The position numbers and the translations under genes are program-made. The notes below the pieces were generated by a model, which was not told where the DNA came from, did not search any database, and was given only the letters and a program-made list of their open reading frames with translations. DNA of 52,500 nucleotides from Chrysomallon squamiferum (lineage: Eukaryota > Mollusca > Gastropoda > Neomphalida > Peltospiridae). This document shows, piece by piece, positions 1 to 11,099 of the stretch. Location: assembly GCA_012295275.1 (NCBI GenBank), contig CM022670.1, forward strand, positions 40,214,751 to 40,267,250, given 5' to 3'. Each line of letters starts with the position of its first letter. The stretch's first letter is position 1.

Positions 1-185
1 TTATTTTTACATTTTTTATTTTCAAATTCAGTTATTTAATTGCAGTATCACTGATATCGTTAACATCAAGAAAATGTCTTATTTTTATTTATTATTGGAT
101 TTATTATATAAAAAATGTTCCACCATATTTGATTATGAAGTATAATATATACTTACATATACTAACAATTAAACATTCTTTACAG

Positions 186-260
186 GAACAGTACAAATTC
201 TGTCACGAAATTGTTCTGGATTTTCTGTCATCACCTGCGAAGAATTCTATACTGTCGTGA
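186..260 (+). CDS. Terminal coding exon of a receptor-type protein tyrosine phosphatase (partial gene)
   Basis: Only the last 24 codons and the stop are in the window. A pyrimidine-rich acceptor ends in AG at 184-185, and the exon opens in frame 186 and stops with TGA at 258-260. The peptide begins EQYKFCHEIVLDFL. This resembles the final helix of a tyrosine phosphatase domain (the family pattern is xQYxFCYxxxLEYL), which closes the second catalytic domain in receptor PTPs of the R2A/R2B type. It is followed by a short polar tail. The catalytic HCX5R motif would be in upstream exons outside the window, so activity cannot be judged. As a family, these are membrane receptors that remove phosphate from tyrosines in adhesion and axon-guidance signalling. 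A longer open frame over the same DNA (211-453) is in another frame and is not expected to be used. A non-receptor PTP is the main alternative. Confidence 0.72.
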   Translation, partial: EQYKFCHEIVLDFLSSPAKNSILS

Positions 261-539
261 CACCGGTATAGAACTCGTTACCTCCAGCTCGCCGAGCGTA
301 TCGGATCTTTTACTTCGCGTGTTGAGCCAAATAGCTTCAGTACACGAGACACAAACAAAATACTTCAAAGTGCTTCCACTGTACCTTAACAGAGACGGCT
401 ATACAAGAACTGTTGTTGAAGTTAACAGTCGTTGTGTAGTAATCAGCTTTTAAAAAAAAAAAAAAATAATAATAAAAAAATTTAATACTAACTAACAGCC
501 AGGTGTGAAATTAGCAAATTGAAAAGTTAGTTTTTGTCT

Positions 540-925
540 GGTCGCTTGCTATAATATGAAGCTTGACATTGTTGAGAAAACACGTGACTCAAAGAGAACA
601 CGTGATATTGTTCAGACTTGCGTGACTCGAAGACCAATAAGAATTCGGTTGACTGGTGTTTGAAAATATAATGTTAAGCTTGATATTGTTGGGGCTTATA
701 TGATCCAAAGATACCAAGATATGCCGGCTGATGTTGGAAAAGTATAACTGGAACCTTGGTACCGGGATTTATGTGATTCAAAGCAGACCATATCTGCAGG
801 GCTGATATTGGAAAATGTAATATGGTGGGAGCTGATATGATTCAATGGCAGCGAGTCAAAGGGCTGATACAGGAAAACGTTATATGAAGCTTTGGGTTTA
901 TATGATTCAAACAGACAAGGTGTAC
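540..925. repeat. Decayed tandem minisatellite, unit about 60-75 bp
   Basis: Recurring blocks read roughly GGCTGATATTGGAAAA..., then TTATATGATTCAAA. Clear units start near 724, 799 and 860, and weaker relatives lie near 558 and 671 (GCTTGA(C/T)ATTGTTG). Unit length drifts and identity is modest, so this is an old array. Confidence 0.55.
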
Positions 926-2126
926 AGCTAGTTCATACCCTTTCATTCTGTATTTAATACTGATTCTGCTTTTACTATTAATATCGTCAGACTACATAAC
1001 TGTTTGTAATATTATATTTGAAACTGAGATTTTTAAAAAGTTATTTTTGATTAATTTTTTTTTTTTTTTTTCAACAACTGCTCATAATAAAATATTTCTG
1101 ATGCTGAAATTATATCTTGCCAAATACTGCTTTAAAAAAAAAACTCAACAGCATTTACAACAGCATTTACAACAGCATTCTGTGCCACAGTTAATTCCAA
1201 AATTAACATTAAAAAAGTCACTGCCAACAAACATGTATTTAGTAAATACGATCAGGTTTTTTTACAACATATTTTGACTGTCAGGTTTCTCAAACACAGT
1301 GCAAGCTATGCATGAAGTATTTTCATTTAATTTTTATTTTTATATTTAAATCTGTTACATCAAATATTTAAAACTGGATTGTAGAAGATATTTCCGTTAT
1401 ATATATATAGATAGATATAGATATTTTTTACATTTAAATATTTTTTTTTTTCCCTTACATTAAAAGCAAGAGCAATTTTCACAATAAATTTTGCATTGTA
1501 ACAAAATAAACATACGCATTATTTTATTTAAATTAGTTTCGCTGTTTTTATATAGACTCAAGAAATATTGAGAATCAACTCATACGTCATCTGAGTCAAG
1601 TACGTCTTGCATGGGTTCATATGTTCACATTTCACAGACAGGTCAAAGGTCAAAGTGTATTAAAATTTACTGCCAAACTAAAACATTAAACCAATTTTGT
1701 ATCGGATGTATATGTAGTCATTGTATTGTTATTTACTCACATATTTACATTACACAATTATGTTACGTAAATATTATTTGGCTTAGACCAACAGATATAC
1801 ATTGTAATACATCAGTACAGGCTTGTGTATGTATCTAAACCAACCAATAATATCAACATTTTACTGTTATATTTTTACACTGTACTCCAGAAAAATTGTA
1901 TAGCACATGAATATATATTAAGAAAATGTATGTGTAAGATATTCAATAATGACATCATACGTGCATGAAATATTCTAATTCGTTAATCGATTACTAAGAA
2001 ATTATTTACTGTTTATTTTAGATTTCATTCTTTACAACGTCCTAGCATGGTTTTAGTAATATTTTATAATGTTTTATATCTGCAGTATAAATATATAGAT
2101 AATGTAAAAAGAAACAAATTTCATTA

Positions 2127-2179
2127 CTATTATTATTTTTTTTTTTTTTTTTTTTTAATATTATTGTTGTTGTGCTATT

Positions 2180-2210
<31 letters not shown>

Positions 2211-2330
2211 TTTTATTATTTTTTTTTTATTAGTATGTATGTTATTGGTCAGTTAACTGCTATTACTAATTTATTATCATTATTTTAACACTATTTATTT
2301 ATTTAATTTTATTTATTTATTTATTGATTT
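2127..2330. repeat. Poly-T and (TTTA)n low-complexity tract
   Basis: An uninterrupted T run is followed by TTTA tetramers and T-rich sequence. Nothing coding is seen. Confidence 0.8.
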
Positions 2331-3012
2331 TTCAATTATTATTTCCATTAGTTATTAGAATTACTACCGCTATTATATTTCTGCTTGTATAATGTTTCTC
2401 TTGTTTTCACATCAGTATTCTTCTTATTATATATTACTATAATTACATATTATTTCAAAGAATGACAAAGGCCCAGCGTGCAAATGCAGTGTGTATATGT
2501 TTATTGTGTATTTTGTTTTCGAATGGTACCTTTTTACCTGTTTTCTGTGATATATTATAATTATGTATTTACTCGTAGAATTTTCGCATGCAAACCACTG
2601 TACATAAAACGTTTTGTATCCAAAATGATGTGTTTCATAGATATTCGAGGTTTAATTTCTTCTTTTTTTTTTTTTTAAAGTACAGTGAATTTGAAAATAT
2701 TGCTTTCATATAATTAAAATATGCTATACTTACGTGTATAAATATTTTATTTTATATTCTATAGATTGTTTTTATTTTATTTGTTTTTTGAATGTGAAAA
2801 TAAAAGAAGCATTTTATTAAATTAAAATACTGGTAGGTAGATAATAAATAAATAAATAAATAAATAATAAAACAAAAACGATTTCATAAAATTTATTCAT
2901 TTAAAAGTTTTAATAACAAAATATTATTGTCCTGACTAATATATTTTTGATATCTGGTTAGTAATTCGGTTAAATTTATTACATATATAAATAATTTTAA
3001 AAAAATAATATA

Positions 3013-3118
3013 ATAAACACATGCACACACAAACGCAAATGCAGAAGTACACACACATACAAACACACACACACACACATACACACAACTGTATAGATAC
3101 ACACGCACACAAAATTCG
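3013..3118. repeat. (CA)n-rich microsatellite, interrupted
   Basis: CA dinucleotides are mixed with CATA and CAAA. Open frames on both strands here are products of the repeat. Confidence 0.85.
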
Positions 3119-3365
3119 GCATATCCTTAAATATTTTTTCAAAACAACTGAATCGTTTTCATTATCATTTTTTTTCTTACTTTTACTCATGTATGAAAGA
3201 GTCATCACCATTTCATAAAATAGTCATCTAATATATTTTTAATACAAATTATTATACTAATAAGTTTTAACATGCATCTGTCTGCAATTTAATTTTGATG
3301 CTGAAATATGTATAGTAAGACATTTTTACATCTGTATTACATACATGAAAATATTCAGTTGGACG

Positions 3366-3412
3366 CATTTACACACACATACACACACACGCACACACAC
3401 ACACACACAGAG
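3366..3412. repeat. (CA)n microsatellite
   Basis: CA dinucleotides with a few T and G interruptions, passing into GAGA. Confidence 0.85.
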
Positions 3413-3690
3413 AGACATACACAGATATGTACCCTCAGACAAAAATAATACAAAAATACACTTTAAATCCAGTAAATTAACAAACATATATATCAAAACG
3501 AGGCTCGATATTATAGGTTATGTAACTTTTTTACATTTTTAATTAATATAGTATTCACACAATATCTTGAACTAGTAGTATTACTAATACTTATACTAAT
3601 ACTACTACTAATAATAATAAAAATCATAAAATAATTAAAAACAAGAAAAAAGAATGAAATTACACAAATTGAATTTAAATTACTTTATGT

Positions 3691-3707
3691 GGTTTCTTCT
3701 TCTTCTT

Positions 3708-3792
<85 letters not shown>
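3691..3792. repeat. Compound (TTC)n(TTA)n microsatellite
   Basis: About 15 TTC triplets switch abruptly to about 18 TTA triplets. The Ser/Tyr-rich open frame across it is an artefact of the triplets. Confidence 0.92.
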
Positions 3793-4201
3793 CCTTTGTA
3801 ATCGTGGAATTAGAATAACCGAATTACAGTTAGAGTGCCAAAAAAAAAAAAAAAAAAATTATTTTAATTCTCTACAGTTTTATTATTTATCAGTATTAAA
3901 TTTCATTTGTGTATTACTTGGGTTTTCTTACATTTTTTATATTTATAATATTTAATATTTCTCTTTAACAAAAAAAATATATATATATATAATTATGTAA
4001 TAAAATATTATTATTCCAGTTTTGAAAATACTGTACATAAGACAAATGTGTAAAATTACAGTTGCTTCAAACATCATTAAAACCGCAGTGTGTAGAAAAT
4101 TCATTTTTGCTTACCTATCTTGATACAAGCTTTATTCAGTATCTGTTTTATTGTACAGTTCGTGTTTCAATATCAAAAAATAAAATAAAATAAAACAATT
4201 A

Positions 4202-4325
4202 ATTTTTAATTCTTTATTTTTAATTTTTTTTTTTTTTTTTTTTTTAATATTTAATTATTTTTTTTTTTTTTTTTTTTTTTTTTATTTTTTTTTAATTCTA
4301 TTTTTTTTTTTTTTTTTTTTTTCTT
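4202..4325. repeat. Long poly-T tract
   Basis: About 120 nt of nearly pure T in three blocks, broken by short A-containing interruptions. Confidence 0.9.
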
Positions 4326-4707
4326 CATTTCTTGCCAACACATTAAATATTATTAACATTTTTAGTATTTTATTTGGTAAACATTTCCTTTTGTTCAGAA
4401 TAAAATATATTCATGAAACTTCATTTTTAATCAAAGAATATTGTAAGTTAAATAAGCATCTACACATAAATTCAGTTTTAAATGTAAATTGTAATATACT
4501 GAATCATTAACAACAATTTTTTTTTTTTTTTATTATTTTTTTTTTAAATAATAATAATAATAAAAAATTTGAAGGTTTACGGTACATGAAATCTGAGTTT
4601 TGAAATGAGTGAAGGCTACAGTGGCCCGTGTGAAGTTTTAAACTCAAATATTGTAAATACAAAAAACTGTTAAATATTGTACACGTGTGCTAGAGACTGA
4701 TATCAAA

Positions 4708-4713
4708 TAAACT
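4708..4713 (+). terminator. Candidate poly(A) signal AATAAA
   Basis: A canonical hexamer lies in non-repetitive sequence, followed about 20 nt later by TGTTTTCTTGTC-type downstream U/GU-rich sequence. It would end a + strand transcript such as the phosphatase mRNA. Confidence 0.4.
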
Positions 4714-4984
4714 GATTTCTCCAGTGTTTTCTTGTCTTTCTTTATTCACCCTGTTTCTTTATAATTATTTAATCATTCAGAAATAAGTACGTATGACGTA
4801 GATGTGTCTTGAAAGTGATTCCGAAAGAAAATGGCAGTGATAAGAAAATTGAAGACAGTCTCTTAATTAATGGAGGAAGAACTGTTTGAACTGACTTTAA
4901 TAAAGTACTGGAATAAGACACTGTTAAAAATCACATTTGTCGTTTTAAGTACAGGTACCGGACCAGTTATCCGGCATCCTGAAA

Positions 4985-5027
4985 ACCGGAAGGTTTTTTT
5001 CCGAAAGACCTTCAAAGTTCCGGAAGT
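4985..5027 (+). promoter_or_regulatory. ETS-like GGAA cluster
   Basis: ACCGGAAG at 4985-4992 and the consensus ETS octamer CCGGAAGT at 5020-5027 lie 35 nt apart. Further CCGGA cores occur nearby (about 4957, 4971 and 5136). Motif match only. Confidence 0.3.
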
Positions 5028-5244
5028 TGTTTTTCCTGACGCTATTTTCACAGTTCATTTCATACTCATCGCCACATACTGAGAACTGTCGTCATTTTTC
5101 TTTACAATTTTATACCTCATTATTTACGTACAGAGATCCGGAAAATCAACAAATGGTCTTTGTCCCCTAGGAGTTTGTTAACAGTAATCATTCTTTTCTT
5201 ATTTTGAGTCGCTTGAAAATGGCTCCAGTGTCGCGTGTAACTGA

Positions 5245-5268
5245 TGACGTCAACAAATAGTGACGTCA
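5245..5268. promoter_or_regulatory. Pair of perfect CRE palindromes (TGACGTCA)
   Basis: TGACGTCA at 5245-5252 and again at 5261-5268, 16 bp apart. This is the full-site consensus of CREB/ATF bZIP dimers. Function is inferred from the motif. Confidence 0.4.
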
Positions 5269-5572
5269 ATTGTTCAAAATGTTTGACCTCAAAATGGCAG
5301 GTAAAATGTAAAATATAAAATGTAAAATGTAAAATCAGAATACTGTTTTGTTTCCGTTTTTACTCCGTATTTCTATCTTAAGTCTTATTGATTTCTTTGT
5401 ATAAACTTACAAAACGTTTACTGAATTATTCCCCAATTCTAACCGTAAATCACATCAACAACGTCCACGGCATTCACATCAGCCACACCGTTGTTATGTA
5501 ATATATCCAGAGATTTCTACTACAGTATCACTGTTATTACCAGTACAAATAGCAACAGCACGTCACCTTTAG

Positions 5573-5575
<3 letters not shown>

Positions 5576-5603
<28 letters not shown>

Positions 5604-5605
5604 AC
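5576..5605. repeat. (AAAT)n microsatellite
   Basis: Seven or so AAAT tetramers in a row. Confidence 0.85.
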
Positions 5606-5669
5606 AACCTGGAAGCTGTTTACATATTATTCGATACTAAAATAGTGCGTGCATGTACAAGTGTGTATA

Positions 5670-5914
5670 ACTGTGTGCTTTCTTGTGCGTGTCTGTGTGT
5701 TTATCCTAAACCATAACGTGATATAAAAATACAGAAACTTAAAAATAATAATATACACACAGAAACGCTTTCATACTAGTACATAAAACGTACTCATTTT
5801 TTCCTCTGTTTTTCACATCTCTTTCTCTCTGTCTGTAAGTAAGTGTATATTTGTGCGTGTGCGTGCCTGCCACTGTGCGTTTTCTGTGTTCGTGTACGTA
5901 CATAGTAATGATGA
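5670..5914. repeat. Duplicated non-coding block B, copy 1
   Basis: Colinear with 7110-7372. Shared landmarks in order: GTGTCTGTGTGTTT; ATACACACAGAAAC; CATACTAGTACATAAAAC; CACATCTCTTTCTCTCT; GCGTGCCTGCCA; and GTGTACGTACATAGTAATG. It is a dispersed repeat or a local duplication of about 245 bp. Confidence 0.8.
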
Positions 5915-5944
5915 CTTAAATGTGAACAGAACTCCACCCCACAT

Positions 5945-5963
5945 TGCAACAACAACAGCAACT

Positions 5964-6027
<64 letters not shown>
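5945..6027. repeat. Compound (CAA)n(TAA)n microsatellite
   Basis: CAA triplets pass into TAA triplets. The Val/Ile-rich reverse frame is an artefact. Confidence 0.9.
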
Positions 6028-6028
<1 letters not shown>

Positions 6029-6298
6029 GTGATGACAGAGCAAATTGACAATGGCACACTCAAATATTCACATCAGTAGCCTCTTCTGCTGTATGAGAGC
6101 CTCGTTCTAGTATATATCTACACGTACATCACTCGTGTGCAGTGGAAAAAAAAAATAGAGCAAAATGACCAGAGTAGTAGAATAAACTTGTAAAAGACAA
6201 GATGGGAAATGGAAGCAGCTCAGCTGAAATAAGACAAAAAATCGTAGATCCAAAAGCATATTTACTTACCTCTTATATCATTTTATTTTATTTTTTTT

Positions 6299-6300
<2 letters not shown>

Positions 6301-6338
<38 letters not shown>

Positions 6339-6522
6339 GTTGACTCAGTCTTTCTATTACATTTGTAATTATAACCAAAATTTGTGAATACCAAAAGTAC
6401 TAAATAATGGTTCTTTTTATTATTATTATTTTTTTTTTTTTTTACATTGACTCAGTCTTTCTATTACTTTTGTAATTAAAAGCAAGATTAGTGACTACTA
6501 AAAGTACTAAATAAGTTTTGGT
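6301..6522. repeat. 107-bp tandem duplication led by poly-T
   Basis: Two units begin at 6336 and 6443, each preceded by a T run. They share TTGACTCAGTCTTTCTATTAC and later AAAAGTACTAAATAA. Each copy carries the AP-1 heptamer TGACTCA (6341-6347 and 6448-6454). Confidence 0.8.
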
Positions 6523-6738
6523 TCGTGTTTTTTGTTGTTTGAATGTGCTTTCATCCTTTTATTTATATTTCATGTTGTAATGGAGAAGCTTCAGGACCCC
6601 CAAAATGTAGGTTAGACACGTGTGTGTGCGCATGCACATAAACATATGTAAAAACACACAACACATACACGCGAACATGCATACAGATATTGCGAACATG
6701 CGCATGCACGTAACAGGCTTACCTATAGTACAGACACC

Positions 6739-6779
<41 letters not shown>

Positions 6780-6785
6780 GTGTGC

Positions 6786-6824
<39 letters not shown>
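6739..6824. repeat. Inverted (TAA)n / (TTA)n array with hairpin potential
   Basis: A TAA run of about 41 nt, a spacer of about 6-8 nt (GTGTGC), then a complementary TTA run of about 39 nt. The two arms can pair almost end to end. Confidence 0.9.
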
Positions 6825-6825
<1 letters not shown>

Positions 6826-6934
6826 TGTAATTTTTGTTGTTTTGTTGTTATTAAAAAAATAAAATAATAATAATAACAAATAGGACAAAAAGTTGAATAA
6901 AAATTGCTCAGTAAATAAGTCTGACTTTTGCTTA

Positions 6935-6962
6935 ACCCGGGCGCGAACCCAAGCGGTCGCAA
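6935..6962 (-). other. Pol III B-box-like sequence, possible SINE remnant
   Basis: The minus strand reads GGGTTCGCGCCCGGG, close to the tRNA/SINE B box (GGTTCGANNCC), in an otherwise AT-rich region. I found no matching A box at the expected distance, so this is weak. Confidence 0.2.
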
Positions 6963-7027
6963 CTCATGCAACAGAACATGAACAGAAAAGTGTATATGTT
7001 ACAGTCACTATGTCTAACTAGTCACTT

Positions 7028-7115
7028 GGTCTAATGACTGAAACGTTTAGGAATTTAGCCTAACGTCCAAGATTGTCAGGCCTAATGACTAAAATATCCA
7101 GGAATTAGACCTGTA
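7028..7115. repeat. Diverged 51-bp tandem duplication
   Basis: Near 7030 and again near 7081 the sequence reads (T/C)CTAATGACT, then AGGAATT and TAG(C/A)CCT-like ends. It abuts block B copy 2. Confidence 0.5.
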
Positions 7116-7372
7116 TGATTTCCTGTGAGTGTCTGTGTGTTTGTCGTAAATCTTATAAAAATACAAAAACTGTTTTATCTTGTATAATTATAATAACATA
7201 CACACAGAAACTCTTCCATACTAGTACATAAAACTTACACATTTATCTTTTTCTCTGCGTCTCACATCTCTTTCTCTCTCTCTGTCTGTAAGGTGTATGT
7301 TTGCGTGTGTGCGTGCCTGCCAGTGTGTGTGTGTGTGTGTGTGTGTTCGTGTACGTACATAGTAATGATGAC
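7110..7372. repeat. Duplicated non-coding block B, copy 2
   Basis: Matches 5670-5914 in order along its length, with an expanded (GT)n run at 7321-7344 in place of the copy 1 sequence. Confidence 0.8.
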
Positions 7373-7457
7373 GTAAACGTAAACGTTGCAACAACATGGC
7401 GTCTCACGAACATCTCCGACGTCGTCTGCTTCCGCTTTGTTCGGAAATCTATAAATA

Positions 7458-7483
7458 TGACGTCAACAATTGAAATGACGTCA
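7458..7483. promoter_or_regulatory. Second pair of perfect CRE palindromes
   Basis: TGACGTCA at 7458-7465 and 7476-7483, directly after a TATAAATA string at 7450-7457. The arrangement resembles the pair at 5245-5268. Motif match only. Confidence 0.4.
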
Positions 7484-7929
7484 CTCGCTGTTTGCTAGGT
7501 AAGTGGAAGGTCGTTGATTTTGGGAAACTTTAAAATATTTTGAAATATGCTGCTGAGATCGGACATCGTCGGTGAGTACTTCAAATGTAATTCTACTTTT
7601 ATTTATTTTTCAGGTCATTTGTCAATTTGGTATCAATATTCAGTGACCGGGTATTTCGAAAATCAATCTATGGTTCTTGATCGGAAATTAATTTTCGAAA
7701 TTGGCATTTATCAAACTGGGCATTAAGTTGTTTGATAATCCGATCTAGATTACTTTGGCGAACCGTCTAAATAAGCGTCCAGTTTAATTAACTTTTAAAT
7801 TATTCTAAAATTTCGGCTGACGCTTCGAAATTTAATGTATTGTTGAATTTGAATAATTATTTATAATAGTGTACGACACAAAACAAATAGTTTTTGTAGA
7901 GATTTAGAGTAGGAATAGTTAAAAGTTAG

Positions 7930-8826
7930 AAAGACAGACACACACATACACAAACATACAGACAAACAAACAAACAAAAAGAAAGAAAACAAGGGGGAAA
8001 AAGAGGAAACAAGAAAAGAAAAGATAAGAAGAGGCAAGAATAAGAAGAAAATGAAAAACAAAGAAGAACAAGAAGAAAAGGAAGAAGAAAGAAGAACAAG
8101 AAGAAAGAAGAAAAGGAAGAAGAAAGAAGAACAAGAAGAAAGAAGAAAAGGAAGAAGAAAGAAGAACAAGAAAAAGAAGAAAAAAGAAAAAAAAGAACAA
8201 AGAAGAAAAAGAAAAAGAAGAAGAAAAAGAACAAGAAAAAAGAAGAAAAGGATGAAGAAAGAAGAACAAGAAAAAAGAAGAAAAGGAAGAAGAAAGAAGA
8301 ACAAGAAAAAAGAAGAAAAGGAAGAAGAAAGAAGAACAAGAAAAAAGAAGAAAAGGATGAAGAAAGAAGAACAAGAAGAAAGAAGAAAAGGAAGAAGAAA
8401 GAAGAACAAGAAAAAGAAAGAAAGGATGAAGAAAGAAGAACAAGAAAAAAAGAAGAAAAGGATGAAGAAAGAAGAACAAGAAGAAAGAACAACAAGAAAA
8501 GGATGAAGAAAGAAGAACAAGAAAAAAGAAGAATAGGAAGAAGAAAGAAGAACAAGAAAAAAGGAAAAGAAAAAGAACAAGAAGAAAAGAAGAAAAGGAA
8601 GAAGAAAGAAGAACAAGAAAAAGAAGAAAACGATGAAGAAAGAAGAACAAGAAAAAAGAAGAAAAGGATGAAGAAAGAAGAACAAGAAGAAAGAAGAAGA
8701 AAAAGGAAGAAGAAAGAAGAACAAGAAGAAAGAAGAAAAGGAAGAAGAAAGAAGAACAAGAAAAAAGAAGAAAAGGAAGAAGAAAGAAGAACAAGAAGAA
8801 AGAAGAAAAGGAAGAAGAAAGAAGAA
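7930..8826. repeat. All-purine GAA-rich minisatellite, about 0.9 kb
   Basis: The + strand is almost entirely A and G, with an occasional C in GAACAAG. A unit of about 35 nt (AAAAGGAAGAAGAAAGAAG followed by AACAAGAAGAAAGAAG) repeats with variants where AGGAAG becomes AGGATG. Several long open frames on both strands arise only because the repeat lacks stops. Confidence 0.92.
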
Positions 8827-9537
8827 TTCTACTTTCGGTTTGTTTTTAATATTTTCTGTAAACAATTAACTGAAATAAAAGAGATTTTAACACAACAGTG
8901 TGTTTGTTTTCTTTACGAATAATTTATAACTAACAAACACTAACATTGGAAATAGTTTAGTTAGTAAGTTTTTATTATAATTTTTATTTTCTGTTATGTG
9001 TCGTATGCTATTCAAATAAAATAAAAATTTATATTAATTATTCCTCACCATTGTAAACTATTATTATTACTATTAAATGTGCATTTTATTATTTGAATAA
9101 ACTGTACCTTAAATGCAGCGACAGTGAGTCACCTGGTGAGTGATGACACCCCCACCTCAGTGTGGCTAATACGGGATTACTCATACTTGAAAATGAGCTG
9201 TCCTGGGGGACTGTTCACCTTAGGTACAGAACACAAAACACCAGTGTTAAATTTCATTTGAAAATATCTAAATTAGTCCGAAATAAATAACAAAAGAAAT
9301 AATGATAAAATGACGAACCTTTTCAAGTTTTAAAATTTTCATATTTTTTAGTTTTCTTTCTTAATTTTTTTATACACATTTTCTTTATTTATTCTGAAAA
9401 TAGTTCTGTTTTACATTATTCTAAAAGTTTGGTTTTATCTTCCTACATTTTCCAGTGACAGTTATTTCGCATTGTTTCCATCCATCCGTGAAATATGCTG
9501 AACACATCATCTGAAAAGATAAAAAATAAGGTAACAC

Positions 9538-9712
9538 TAATAAATAAATAAATAAATAAAATAAAATATAAATAAATAGTTAAGTAAATAAATAAATTAA
9601 ATAAATAAAATATAAATAAATAAGAAAGTAAATAAATAAATAAATAAAAAAAGTAAGAAAATAAATTAAAAAAATAAAAAATAAATAAATAAATAAATAA
9701 GAAAATAAAATG
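9538..9712. repeat. (AAAT)n low-complexity tract
   Basis: AAAT/AATA tetramers interrupted by AAGT and AAAA units over about 170 nt. Confidence 0.85.
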
Positions 9713-10742
9713 CGTATTAATTCCAACATTGCAGATAATATTTAACATTATTTTGGTTTGTGTTTATCTGTGCGTGAATACGCACGTGCCTTATCTGTGT
9801 GAAATTCTCTTCTTCTTCTTCTTCAAAAAAAGAAGATAATAATAATAAATAAAAGATCGTTATGAATATCGCATACCGTTTTTATAGCCGTAAATGAACT
9901 AACAAGCATAAAAATACAATAACTAATATTGTGGTTTTTATGTACGAACATGTATATACACAGGTTCGTTTAATAATATTTAACTGACAGATGATACAAA
10001 GGAATAAGCGCCTCGAAAGGACAACTCTTACAGCCTAAAATAGAAAACTGACACCGAGTTATGTCCCGTATCTTACAACTAATAATCATAACATTAATGT
10101 TTGAAGATAAATTTTATATCGTTTTATACTTAACATCTAGTTACAAAGGGACATTGTAATAAATTTTGTTTATTGATAACAATAACAATGAAAACATTAA
10201 GAAGACTTGTTAATGGTTGCATGATAAATTAATATTAATTTTAAGTGGTTTTATTAAGATATAATGTATATTTACTGACAAATGATCGATTTTATGAATT
10301 TTGACAAGCATGAATTTTTTTTTTTTTTTTTTTTTGTTTGCCCTCCAGAAAATTTGATTATCTTTAAAAACAGAATTTCCGAGTTCAACAAGTGATGTAC
10401 ATGAACCGAAGAAAAAAAAGGAACACTTGACAACTTTCTATTAACGTCATAACTGTCGTGTTTGGTTTTTTTTATTCAATAACTCTTCACTAGCCTATAA
10501 TTTAACACTAAATAAATGATAAAAAAAAACAATCTAAACTTGCATTAACTAATGTCAAAATTCCAATGTACTATTACACTTTGGCTATGTCTGCTTTTAA
10601 ACATCACTCACTGGTGATTTTTAAAGGTTGTCAGTTGGTGCTGTTGATTGTCCATTAAACTCTGAACACTGTCTGTTTAAAGATGGAAGGTATTTTAAGA
10701 AAATTAATCATTGTAAAACGAAAGATAACAGAAATAAAACAA

Positions 10743-10743
10743 C

Positions 10744-10800
<57 letters not shown>
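10743..10800. repeat. (AAT)n microsatellite, about 19 units
   Basis: A perfect AAT run ending at CAAACC. Confidence 0.95.
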
Positions 10801-11099
10801 CAAACCACAACAGCATCATCAAAAACTACGACAATAATAAGAATAAGCAGAACAGAAATCGTTTCCATATTTTTTATTTTTTTTCGACACTTGTATCTGC
10901 GTTAACAAAGGAATCTAGAGTTTGGAAGAATAAATAAATCACAGATAAATTTACCTTATCTGTCAAATCTGGGTTTCTTTAGGATTTGATCACATTTCCA
11001 TAAATAAACATTATTTTTGTATTCTATATATGTATCTACATAATTTTAAGTTCTAAGAAAAGATTGTTTTTTTCTAAATATCAGCAACAGAGGCTCGTC

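Larger units (their letters stand above)
261..4730 (+). other. Putative long 3' UTR / downstream flank of the phosphatase gene
   Basis: There is no coding sequence after the stop at 258-260. The stretch is very AT-rich, with poly-T tracts, CA repeats and a TTC/TTA array. Several AATAAA hexamers occur (for example near 1084), many inside A-rich simple sequence. The best-formed 3' end is AATAAA at 4708-4713 followed by a T/GT-rich stretch, preceded by ordinary-complexity sequence with Pumilio-like TGTAAATA. If used, the 3' UTR would be about 4.4 kb. The transcript end is inference. Confidence 0.35.
4741..7929. other. Intergenic block, no gene seen
   Basis: No open frame here shows family features or splice structure. 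It contains an ETS/CRE motif cluster (4.98-5.27 kb), two copies of a duplicated non-coding block (5.67 and 7.11 kb), a 107-bp tandem duplication (6.3-6.5 kb) and an inverted trinucleotide array (6.74-6.82 kb). Confidence 0.6.

Noticed and set aside
211-453. 80-codon + strand open frame at the phosphatase exon
   Set aside because: It is in another frame from the splice-supported phosphatase reading and its peptide shows no family features.
6935-6962. Second tRNA or SINE on the minus strand
   Set aside because: B-box-like string only, with no A box or stem pairing; kept as a low-confidence note.
7861-8922. Several long open frames on both strands (up to 334 codons on the minus strand)
   Set aside because: They exist only because the GAA-rich purine array lacks stop codons in these frames. 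The peptides are poly-Phe/Leu/Ser or Lys/Glu/Arg with no domain or splice structure.
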